A stretch of DNA of 64,000 nt from Psychrobacter nivimaris (GTDB taxonomy: Bacteria; Pseudomonadota; Gammaproteobacteria; Pseudomonadales; Moraxellaceae): contig NZ_VZIZ01000022.1 in NCBI RefSeq assembly GCF_009812035.1, forward strand, positions 33,374 to 97,373. The letters run 5' to 3'. This document shows positions 57,674 through 64,000 of the stretch, piece by piece (the stretch's first letter is position 1; the number at the start of each line of letters is the position of its first letter). The notes under the pieces are model-generated. The model made no database searches. It was not told where the DNA came from and saw only the letters and a program-made list of their open reading frames with translations. Position numbers and translations under genes: made by a program.

Positions 57674-59083
57674 ATGTCGAATAAACTATTAGATCTTATC
57701 CAATCCTCTAATGCTAAATGGGTTGATTTTCGCTTTACTGATACACGCGGCAAAGAGCAGCACATCAGCTTCCCAGCGCATACCGTTGATGAAGATGTCA
57801 TGGAAGATGGCAAAATGTTTGATGGTTCATCAATCGCTGGTTGGAAAGGTATCGAAGCGTCAGATATGATCTTGCGTCCTGATCCAGAAACTGCTTTTGT
57901 TGACCCGTTCTTTGACGCGGTGACTGTGGTAGTGACTTGCGATATCATCGAGCCATCAACGCTACAAGGTTATGACCGTGACCCACGTTCTATCGCACGT
58001 CGCGCTGAAGAGTATTTAAAGTCTACTGGTATCGGTGATACTGCTTACTTCGGTCCAGAGCCTGAATTCTTTGTATTTGACGATGTTAAATGGTCAGTTG
58101 ATATGTCTGGCGTTAGTCATAAAATCACGGCTGAAGAAGCAGCATGGTCGACTAACGAGACTTACGAGTGGGGCAACATGGCGCATCGCCCACGTGTGAA
58201 AGGCGGCTATTTCCCAGTACCACCGATCGATAGCTCACATGATATGCGTGCTGTTATGTGTGAACGCATCGAAGAAATCGTTGGTGAAGGTTCGGTTGAA
58301 GTTCATCACCATGAAGTGGCTTCTTGCCAATCTGAAATCGGTGTTGCATTCAACACGATGGTACGTAAAGCGGATGAAGTTCAGCAATTGAAATATGTTG
58401 TTCATAACGTTGCGCATCAGTTTGGCAAAACAGCGACCTTTATGCCTAAGCCAATCGTTGGTGATAACGGTTCAGGTATGCACGTACATATGTCAATCTC
58501 AAAAGACGGCGTAAACACATTCTCTGGTGATGAGTATGCTGGTCTGTCTGAAACAGCATTGTATTTCATTGGCGGTATTATCAAGCATGCTCGTGCGTTG
58601 AATGCGATTACCAACCCATCAACGAACAGCTATAAGCGCCTAGTTCCTCATTATGAAGCGCCTATTAAACTTGCTTATTCAGCATCTAACCGTTCAGCAT
58701 CTATTCGTATTCCACACGTAAGCAGCCCGAAAGCGGTACGTGTAGAAGCACGTTTCCCTGATCCAACGGCTAACCCATACTTAGCGTTTGCTGCATTGTT
58801 GATGGCCGGCCTTGACGGTATCCAAAACAAAATGCATCCAGGTGAAGCTGCTGACAAAAACTTGTATGACTTGCCACCAGAAGAAGAAGCACAAATCCCA
58901 ACGGTTGCAGAGAGCTTAGATGTTGCATTGCAAGCACTGCGTGACGATCATGACTTCTTATTAAAAGGTGATGTCTTCACTGAAGACATGCTAGAAGCGT
59001 TTATCGCTTTGAAAGAAGAAGAAGTACAACGTTTGAACGTAACTGTACACCCTGTTGAATTTGACATGTACTACAGCTGCTAA
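57674..59083 (+). CDS. glnA: Glutamine synthetase, type I
   Basis: ATP-dependent amidation of glutamate, the main ammonium-assimilation enzyme. Signatures: [53 protein letters not shown], and [17 protein letters not shown]. The adenylylation loop [11 protein letters not shown] has its Tyr, so GlnE control is expected. 469 residues, full-length GSI-beta. A DUF4124 gene follows, as in other gammaproteobacteria; glnL/glnG are not seen. Confidence 0.98.
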   Translation: MSNKLLDLIQSSNAKWVDFRFTDTRGKEQHISFPAHTVDEDVMEDGKMFDGSSIAGWKGIEASDMILRPDPETAFVDPFFDAVTVVVTCDIIEPSTLQGYDRDPRSIARRAEEYLKSTGIGDTAYFGPEPEFFVFDDVKWSVDMSGVSHKITAEEAAWSTNETYEWGNMAHRPRVKGGYFPVPPIDSSHDMRAVMCERIEEIVGEGSVEVHHHEVASCQSEIGVAFNTMVRKADEVQQLKYVVHNVAHQFGKTATFMPKPIVGDNGSGMHVHMSISKDGVNTFSGDEYAGLSETALYFIGGIIKHARALNAITNPSTNSYKRLVPHYEAPIKLAYSASNRSASIRIPHVSSPKAVRVEARFPDPTANPYLAFAALLMAGLDGIQNKMHPGEAADKNLYDLPPEEEAQIPTVAESLDVALQALRDDHDFLLKGDVFTEDMLEAFIALKEEEVQRLNVTVHPVEFDMYYSC

Positions 59084-59117
59084 TTAGTCGCTAAAACACT
59101 CATTTATTTTGAGTCAC

Positions 59118-59151
59118 AAAACCAGCTAAGGTTAACTTGGCTGGTTTTTTT
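59118..59151 (+). terminator. glnA: Terminator of glnA
   Basis: AAAACCAGC (59118-59126) pairs with GCTGGTTTT (59140-59148), followed by T residues. Confidence 0.9.
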
Positions 59152-59284
59152 ATGCGTATTAATAAAGTGTATCAGTCCAATTGCTGAATTTTCTTTGAAA
59201 TCGCTACTGATTTCATGTCAAAACTCACGCATAATAGTTTTATAAAATTATATTAATAGTAGACACTATCTAGGTTGATGGATT

Positions 59285-60028
59285 ATGACTTTATTAGCAA
59301 AACCGAGTTTCTTGAAGGATAAGATTAGAGTTGGGTTATGGACTACGGTTGCTCTCGCTAGTCTTTGTACATCTCTCACGAATGCTGCACCCATTTATAA
59401 GGTGGTCGATGAGCAAACCGGTCAAGTTACTTTTACCGACCGTCCACAGGATTATGAGCAGCAAGTTGGCAAACAAGTCAGTCAAATGGCTATTACGACG
59501 GGTAATGAGACGAGCACGTCAACTAGTCTGAATACGACAACCAATCCTAATACAAGTCGCCAATCATCAAATGCGTCGCAGACAGTGACTGCTACTGAGT
59601 CGCCTGCGATAAATACTAAGGTTACCACGCCAGTAAACTATCAGTTAGCCATTACTGAACCTAGCGAAGAGAGAGCCTATCGTCGTCCCGTACAGAATAT
59701 CGATGTCAATGTGCAGATTAAGCCTGCGTTACAGGCAGGTGATAATGCCCGTATTTATTTTGATGATAAAGAGGTTGCACAAGGTTTGAGCGCGTCTATT
59801 GCTACTGTTGATGTTTTGCCAGGTACTCATACAATTAAGGCCATTATACAAAGCGAAACTGGCCAAACACTTGAGCAAATCACACGTACTGTATATGTGA
59901 TTCAAAATACAACCACATTGCAAGACAACAAAAGAAAGGCAGCGCAGCTATTGGCTTATCAAAAGCTAGCTTGGTATCAAAAATTGATGTTAAAGCTGCG
60001 TCAACAGGAAGTTGCTCAGTCACAATAA
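59285..60028 (+). CDS. DUF4124-domain periplasmic protein
   Basis: A 247-residue exported protein. A signal-like segment (VALASLCTSLTNA) is followed by the DUF4124 motif APIYKVVDEQTGQVTFTDRP. A Thr/Ser/Asn-rich linker of about 60 residues then leads to a beta-rich C-terminal domain (ARIYFDDKEVAQGLSA, VDVLPGTHTIKAII), which resembles an Ig-like or PEGA-like fold. Function unknown; proteins of this type commonly sit beside glnA, with no shown mechanistic link. Confidence 0.82.
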   Translation: MTLLAKPSFLKDKIRVGLWTTVALASLCTSLTNAAPIYKVVDEQTGQVTFTDRPQDYEQQVGKQVSQMAITTGNETSTSTSLNTTTNPNTSRQSSNASQTVTATESPAINTKVTTPVNYQLAITEPSEERAYRRPVQNIDVNVQIKPALQAGDNARIYFDDKEVAQGLSASIATVDVLPGTHTIKAIIQSETGQTLEQITRTVYVIQNTTTLQDNKRKAAQLLAYQKLAWYQKLMLKLRQQEVAQSQ

Positions 60029-60076
60029 TGGTCTCAATAATGATTGAATATAATGGATAGATATCGCTAGCAAAAT

Positions 60077-60113
60077 AAAAAGGCAAGCACCGTTAACGAT
60101 GCTTGCCTTTTTT
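60077..60113. terminator. Bidirectional terminator between the DUF4124 and SIMPL genes
   Basis: AAAAAGGCAAGCA (60077-60089) pairs with TGCTTGCCTTTTT (60100-60112), with A- and T-runs on both sides. Confidence 0.92.
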
Positions 60114-60146
60114 AATGTAAATCACTTATTTTAACTATAAGCTGTC

Positions 60147-60863
60147 TTATTTAGTTAACTCGATGGTACCGTTAGCAGTCACCGAAATAGTGCTATTACC
60201 AGACTCAAAGCTTTGGCTTGGTACTGACTCGTCTGCCATTCCTGATTTCATGCTCATAGCGCTATACATCGGACGTGGATAGTTGCTACCTGTGTTTAGG
60301 TTAACATTGACGACGCGGTAGCCACGAGCATCCCAAGCGCGGGTAAGGCTCTTAGCTTGCTGCTGAAAAGCGCGAGAAGCTTCGGTCATTAATTTTTGTT
60401 CTAGCGCATCTTTTTTGGTATCTGATACGCCAAAATTAAGATTGTCCATCACCAAGGTTTCTTGTAAGTCAGCAATTAGTTGGCTAGTCGCTGAAAAGTC
60501 TGTGCTTTTTAAATCTATGTTTGCTTGACCTGTCCAGCCGATGATTTTATCGTTTTTGTCATAGCGTGGATAGGTGCGCTGTTGCCCTGTGCTCACGGTC
60601 ACGCTAGGGTAGCGCTTGGCAATTTTCATGGCATTGTTGATTGAGGTGTTAAGCATTGTAGCTAAAGTCTTAGAGTCAGTTGCTTGTGCTTTCTTGTACA
60701 AGCTGGCTCGTACTTCATCGTTCTGAATCTCTTCTTTTATTTCTGTCTGAAATGTCAGTTGATCATAGCCTGTTGGCTCTGCATGGGCGCTACCCATCAT
60801 CGCTGTCATGAGACAAACCGTACCAGAAGCTAGTGCTGCTTTATTCAATAAAGTATTTTTCAT
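60147..60863 (-). CDS. SIMPL-domain (DUF541) periplasmic protein
   Basis: A 238-residue exported protein with signal peptide ending TAMMGSAHAE. The SIMPL domain shows the expected pattern of short repeats: LNTSINNAMKIAKRYPSVTVSTGQQRTYP, IIGWTGQANIDLKSTDFSATSQLIADL, LEQKLMTEASRAFQQQAKSL. Family members are periplasmic or outer-membrane-associated, with loosely defined stress roles. Stands alone. Confidence 0.85.
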   Translation of the reverse strand: MKNTLLNKAALASGTVCLMTAMMGSAHAEPTGYDQLTFQTEIKEEIQNDEVRASLYKKAQATDSKTLATMLNTSINNAMKIAKRYPSVTVSTGQQRTYPRYDKNDKIIGWTGQANIDLKSTDFSATSQLIADLQETLVMDNLNFGVSDTKKDALEQKLMTEASRAFQQQAKSLTRAWDARGYRVVNVNLNTGSNYPRPMYSAMSMKSGMADESVPSQSFESGNSTISVTANGTIELTK

Positions 60864-61163
60864 TATTATCTCCTAAGTTGATTCTAATAATATATAAATG
60901 ACAATTATCAACGCTCATTTATACATGAAAAGTCGTCCCTATTGTTCTCTAGAAATCGACATGGGTGCAACTTCATTCACTAAAATAGCAAAATTCATAT
61001 AAGTTGCTGTGAGAATTTTGTGACCTAAGTTACTGATATAATTTGTGCTCATACATTGCTGACATAAGATAATGAACTGATTAACAGTGCTATTTAGGGT
61101 CTAAAGCAAACAGTTTTAAGATAGGGGTTGTAAAATTAAAAATTTCTTGTATAATTTGCGACT
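60864..61163. other. Region upstream of the SRP RNA gene
   Basis: 300 bp between the divergent SIMPL gene and ffs. Apart from the ffs promoter at its right end, no feature is supported. Confidence 0.4.
61128..61155 (+). promoter_or_regulatory. ffs: Promoter of the 4.5S RNA gene
   Basis: TTGTAA (61128-61133) and a perfect TATAAT (61150-61155), 16 bp apart, ending about 9 bp before the mapped RNA 5' end. Confidence 0.8.
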
Positions 61164-61272
61164 GGTGGCTCCATTGGTAGCCTCGCAACATTGTTCTATG
61201 AATCCCGCCAGGACCGGAAGGTAGCAACGGTAATAGTTATAGTGTGTGCCGAGGATGTGCTGATGGAGTCGC
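61164..61272 (+). ncRNA. ffs: Signal recognition particle 4.5S RNA
   Basis: The ends pair: GTGGCTCCAT at 61165-61174 with ATGGAGTCGC at 61263-61272, including wobble pairs. The diagnostic apical domain is present: CAGGACCGGAAGGTAGCAACG contains the GGAAG tetraloop and the AGCA/CAGG symmetric loop that bind the Ffh M domain; downstream GTGTGCCGAGGATG completes the internal loop. A T-run at 61273-61277 follows. It forms SRP with Ffh and docks on FtsY, whose gene is also in this window. Confidence 0.96.
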
Positions 61273-61369
61273 TTTTTCATTTCTGTAAGACGTTGATTTG
61301 TATAGCAATGCGTACAAATAACGATATTTTGATTACCTCTTTGATTACCACTAGCTAAAATTTAGACAT

Positions 61370-61393
61370 AAAAAAACCCGCGTTAAGCGGGTT
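61370..61393 (-). terminator. Terminator embedded in the 3' end of the small HTH gene
   Basis: AACCCGC (61375-61381) and GCGGGTT (61387-61393) form a 7-bp stem, followed on the minus strand by seven T. The upstream arm lies within the last codons and the stop of the gene at 61383. Confidence 0.88.
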
Positions 61394-61616
61394 CTTCGTA
61401 AGTTAAGCTCTCTTGAAACTCTATCAAATCTTTATTTCTAAAAAACTTATGAGAGCTGCTAGAGTCGTCTAGCGGATTTACCACCGGTAATGGAAACTTA
61501 CCTGCCTTGTACCAGTTTTTGATAGTCTGATTGGTCACATCGAAAAACTTAGCAACATTTTTTAACGATGTAAGCGCGTCAGGGTTTTCGGAAAAATTGA
61601 TTTTATCGTTATTCAC
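61383..61616 (-). CDS. Small HTH protein (excisionase/AlpA- or MerR-like)
   Basis: A 77-residue protein with a helix-turn-helix: LKNVAKFFDVTNQTIKNWYKAGKFPLPV, the layout of phage excisionase, AlpA and MerR-type DNA-binding domains. It starts at GTG 61616 with a perfect AGGAGG site upstream. It is the last gene of the minus-strand phage-like module and carries its terminator in its own 3' end. It could be an excisionase or regulator; a Cox/Xis role is inferred only from size and place. Confidence 0.7.
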   Translation of the reverse strand: MNNDKINFSENPDALTSLKNVAKFFDVTNQTIKNWYKAGKFPLPVVNPLDDSSSSHKFFRNKDLIEFQESLTYEEPA

Positions 61617-61627
61617 TTTGCCTCCTC

Positions 61628-62407
61628 CTATCTTTTACACTTGCTGATTATCATTTGTAGCGATATTGGTGTTGATGGTCTATTATCGCCGTTGCCACCT
61701 GCCACGCCATTAAGCGGCGGTTTGTAAGCTAAAATATATAAACTTTCTAGTACGTCTAACTCTGATCTATGGCAAGCAACATAACTAACACTGTCAAACT
61801 CTTTATCTCTATGCTGCGTTATACGGCTAGCTATATTTATGCTTTGGCCTATATAGACAATCTCGCTATCTTTAATTAAGAAGTAGACGCCACACGCATC
61901 ACCGTAAGACAGCGATTTTTTTATCAAGTCCGCTTGCGGCACCAAAGAAAATCTAGTTTGACTAAGTACAGGTGCAATATCTGACAGATTGCCGGTCATC
62001 AATTTAAGCTCTTTTTGCAAATCCGCTTTTATTTGCTTTAACTCTGATATTTCGCTTTTTAGTCTTTTCTGCGTCAGCGTCAAATTTTCGGTCTTTTCTT
62101 TTTCGGCTTTCTTTTTTGGGGCGCCGATAGGTATTCCGTCTTTGATAGCAGCATCTAAAACATCACTTACTAAAAACAGTTTTCTAAAGCCGTGGACATT
62201 GCTACAGCTTTCTTTTATAAAGGACAGCGGTCGGTCCTCTCTTTCGAGTTTATAGATATAACTACTGGCCGCCATTCCGCCTACACTAAATAACTTCGAT
62301 ATAGCAGTAGTAGTTAGCCTTTGGCCCAGCATTTCTGCATCTATAAAATCAGGCAAAGCTACCTTGTCAGCTACTTGGTCAACTCGCAGTCGTCGTAATT
62401 TACTCAC
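61628..62407 (-). CDS. GIY-YIG nuclease-domain protein with N-terminal DNA-binding-like region
   Basis: A 259-residue protein. The first about 90 residues (LGQRLTTTAISKLFSVGGMAASSYIYKLE) look like an HTH-type region. A coiled coil with LTLTQKRLKSEISELKQIKADLQKELKLM follows at about residues 112-140. The C-terminal GIY-YIG domain reads CGVYFLIKDSEIVYIGQSINIASRITQH, with LDVLESLYILAYKPPLNG giving the catalytic Glu. Start is GTG at 62407, directly after the previous stop, with GGAG upstream. Probably a phage nuclease or homing-type enzyme; it may act on or regulate its own locus. Confidence 0.75.
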   Translation of the reverse strand: MSKLRRLRVDQVADKVALPDFIDAEMLGQRLTTTAISKLFSVGGMAASSYIYKLEREDRPLSFIKESCSNVHGFRKLFLVSDVLDAAIKDGIPIGAPKKKAEKEKTENLTLTQKRLKSEISELKQIKADLQKELKLMTGNLSDIAPVLSQTRFSLVPQADLIKKSLSYGDACGVYFLIKDSEIVYIGQSINIASRITQHRDKEFDSVSYVACHRSELDVLESLYILAYKPPLNGVAGGNGDNRPSTPISLQMIISKCKR

Positions 62408-62408
62408 A

Positions 62409-62984
62409 TCACTCTCCTTGTTTTACAAATAATTTATGCTCAATAATGCTCATCTGCGATACAAGAGAGTTACCCGCATATGACATTGCCCATTCGCTAA
62501 AACTATCCTCATATAGCGAGTTAAATATCTTACTCGCATACGGCTTGAGTGGGTGAGTGTCGTTGTACCGATCAGCAATCGCTTCGTCAGCATCATCTTT
62601 GATACCATGCCATTTAGCAAAACCAGCATCATGGACTTGTACGCTCTCGATAAAATCAAGTGCAACTTGCTTATCAGTCGTCATAAGCACGGTGAAATAT
62701 CCGTCATCGTAGTCATAAGTTAGTTCAAGCACCTTAGTAGGCGATGGCTTAACATACGGCTGCATCTTGTGAGGGTAATGGTCAGTATCAACCCAATGCT
62801 TTAGCTCGTCCAAGCTATCAAACTCCTTGTTGCCATCGCTGCCACCCATTGAGTCGACCCAATAAACCCTAAACTTGTCTGCAAAATGGCACACTCGATA
62901 TAAAACACCTGCGCCCTGCGCTCTATGGTCTATATAATCAACTGTAGTGTGGTCAACCCACTTCAACGGCTGTAAATTACTCAT
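62409..62984 (-). CDS. Hypothetical phage-module protein
   Basis: A 191-residue acidic soluble protein rich in Asp/Tyr/His (LKWVDHTTVDYIDHRAQGAG ... TYDYDDGYFTVLMTTDKQ). I recognise no domain. Its ATG overlaps the HNH gene's TGA (ATGA), and its stop is one base before the next start, so it is translationally coupled within the module. No signal peptide or membrane segment. Confidence 0.6.
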   Translation of the reverse strand: MSNLQPLKWVDHTTVDYIDHRAQGAGVLYRVCHFADKFRVYWVDSMGGSDGNKEFDSLDELKHWVDTDHYPHKMQPYVKPSPTKVLELTYDYDDGYFTVLMTTDKQVALDFIESVQVHDAGFAKWHGIKDDADEAIADRYNDTHPLKPYASKIFNSLYEDSFSEWAMSYAGNSLVSQMSIIEHKLFVKQGE

Positions 62985-63586
62985 ATTGCACTCCTATATC
63001 TATCTATATTTTTAATGGTGTGATTGATTTGCTCAGTAAGTATGATTGCGTGATTAACGTCAGGGTTATCGCTGTTGGCAGGATTTTGATGATTTATAAC
63101 AGCATTTGCGCCACGATGAATACACACCAGGTTATCAATATTACAATTAGTGCGATCATTATCTAAAAACCGTATGCAGTGACCTTGCGGTATTTTCCCG
63201 TGATGCTGCTCCCATACAACAACGTGCTTACGTCGCCAGGTTCGCGGCTGCTTGGTCTTGATAATCACATAACCATCTTTACTGCAAAATCTCTCAGCAC
63301 CGACTTCTTTTGTCTTAAATCCGCCATGACCTTTTTTAAAGAAGTAGTCGGAATTGGTGCGGTGCGGCTTGCCCTTATTCCAAGGTGTGCCGCCTTTTTT
63401 AAGCTGACCAGCATTAACGCCACTCTTAAATCCGCATCGTCTGCAAAAAGATGAAACGACATTAACGCTAAAATCAGTATTAAACCGCTTATTTAGCCTG
63501 GCGGTAAGCTCAGCTCTCGATATGCCTTTTTGATTGCTACGAACCCAATCAACTAACTCTTTATTGTAAACGCTGCATTTAATCAT
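62981..63586 (-). CDS. HNH endonuclease (phage type)
   Basis: A 201-residue protein. An N-terminal helical region (VYNKELVDWVRSNQKGISRAELTARLN) looks like a DNA-binding module. A segment with TPWNKGKPHRTN is followed by the HNH core KHVVVWEQHHGKIPQGHCIRFLDNDRTNCNIDNLVCI, with His-His, the central Asn/Asp and a late Asn, as in phage HNH/homing endonucleases. The start is the ATG at 63586, overlapping the previous gene's stop by 8 bases (ATGATTAA). Longer upstream frames are not preceded by a ribosome site. Confidence 0.85.
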   Translation of the reverse strand: MIKCSVYNKELVDWVRSNQKGISRAELTARLNKRFNTDFSVNVVSSFCRRCGFKSGVNAGQLKKGGTPWNKGKPHRTNSDYFFKKGHGGFKTKEVGAERFCSKDGYVIIKTKQPRTWRRKHVVVWEQHHGKIPQGHCIRFLDNDRTNCNIDNLVCIHRGANAVINHQNPANSDNPDVNHAIILTEQINHTIKNIDRYRSAI

Positions 63587-63830
63587 AACCGAGCGCCTGA
63601 TTACGCATGACATCGACCACCTTTTCAGGGGCGTACTCACTGACAATCTTTACGCGCTCATTGATAACGCGTTCACCATCAATGGCTTGTGCAATAATAG
63701 GGGTAACGGCCTTTGCTCTAGCAATCTCAGCGTCTAGCTGCTCGGGTGTTAGATCGGGATTCATTAAGTTGTTCAGCATATCGTGCGAAAAACCAATAAC
63801 CGCGTGAATATCTCTACGTGTATTACTCAT
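63579..63830 (-). CDS. Hypothetical phage-module protein, 83 residues
   Basis: Begins MSNTRRDIHAVIGFSHDML and continues with mostly helical, acidic sequence (LTPEQLDAEIARAKAVTPIIAQAI). I do not recognise it. The ATG at 63830 has GAGGAT 7 bp upstream; an earlier ATG at 63845 would hide that site. First complete gene of the visible module, just after the hairpin leader at 63855. Its 3' end overlaps the HNH start. Confidence 0.65.
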   Translation of the reverse strand: MSNTRRDIHAVIGFSHDMLNNLMNPDLTPEQLDAEIARAKAVTPIIAQAIDGERVINERVKIVSEYAPEKVVDVMRNQALGYD

Positions 63831-63854
63831 TCTTATTATCCTCATTAGTAAATA

Positions 63855-63920
63855 GATGACCTGTCTCGTAGGTCAATCGGCTTTGCCTCGACTGCTTTTT
63901 CAGAGCAACATGCTTTCACA
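63855..63920 (-). ncRNA. Candidate C4/CI-type antisense RNA segment of a P1/P4-like phage
   Basis: On the minus strand, AGTCGAGGCAAAGCCGAT is followed by TGACCT-ACGAGAC-AGGTCA, a perfect 6-bp hairpin (63857-63875). The strings GGCAAA and CCTACGAGACAGG resemble the conserved core of C4 antisense RNAs (P1/P7 c4, P4 CI), which control downstream phage genes. It lies 25 bp before the first phage gene. Family identity is from memory of the motif, not a search. Confidence 0.45.
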
Positions 63921-64000
63921 CGTAAGGAGTGTCAATCTTGGCTGCTAGTAGTTGTACGCCACCATCTAGCTATGCGCGTCAGTGTATTAGCCCGCACTGC
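63921..64000. other. Phage-module upstream DNA cut by the window end
   Basis: A 22-codon minus-strand frame open from the window edge ends in TGA at 63932-63934; it may be the tail of a further gene or just leader DNA. Nothing more can be supported. Confidence 0.3.

Overview
The window looks like a chromosomal segment of a Moraxellaceae gammaproteobacterium, most likely Psychrobacter. This is inferred from the moderate-to-low GC content, the gene complement and the protein sequences. Most of it is core metabolism and information processing arranged in short operons with clear rho-independent terminators. No tRNA, rRNA operon or CRISPR array was seen. The one stable RNA of high confidence is the 4.5S signal recognition particle RNA near the right end.

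Layout, left to right. 1-5.2 kb: an M15-type peptidase cut by the window edge, a lipoprotein, and two M16 protease genes (one with the zinc motif, one without) followed by a tiny lipoprotein gene. 5.4-14.9 kb: ftsY, ogt, yebC, a voltage-gated-type K+ channel with a zinc-ribbon tail, a UbiB-like kinase, aroQ, a cold-shock protein, rhlB, and a metal/thiol transport-type membrane protein with a Met/His-rich tail beside ccoS. 15-25 kb: a YdcF-family protein, murB, an LMW phosphatase, hslR, ilvA, rpiA, argF, alr and dnaB.

25.3-34.9 kb is the accessory hot spot. The conserved gammaproteobacterial cluster pdxA-rsmA-apaH is split twice. A GC-rich transglutaminase-like gene and an IS3-family relic lie between pdxA and rsmA. 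A complete IS5-family element, which needs a -1 frameshift to make transposase, lies between rsmA and apaH. A co-directional mercury resistance cluster merR-T-P-C-A follows apaH, then a 68-bp relic resembling IS256-family ends and an orphan hypothetical gene.

35-61 kb returns to core functions: a Gcr-family membrane protein, two adjacent acyl-CoA dehydrogenase paralogues, a PAS-GGDEF-EAL protein, rsmE, ahcY-metF, a BtuB-like TonB receptor, an MscS-family channel, an AlkA-type glycosylase, an Smr protein, trpGDC, glnA with a DUF4124 gene, and a SIMPL protein. Two regulatory regions are readable. ahcY has a sigma70 promoter and a leader that fits the S-adenosylhomocysteine riboswitch architecture. 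glnA has a canonical -24/-12 sigma54 promoter with an upstream NtrC-type palindrome.

61.3-64 kb, just past the SRP RNA gene, is the end of a phage-like or satellite-like module on the minus strand. It is tightly packed, with several overlapping starts, and carries a small HTH protein, a GIY-YIG protein, an HNH endonuclease and two hypothetical proteins. Its leader contains a hairpin segment resembling the C4/CI antisense RNAs of P1/P4-type phages. No integrase is visible; the module runs off the right edge.
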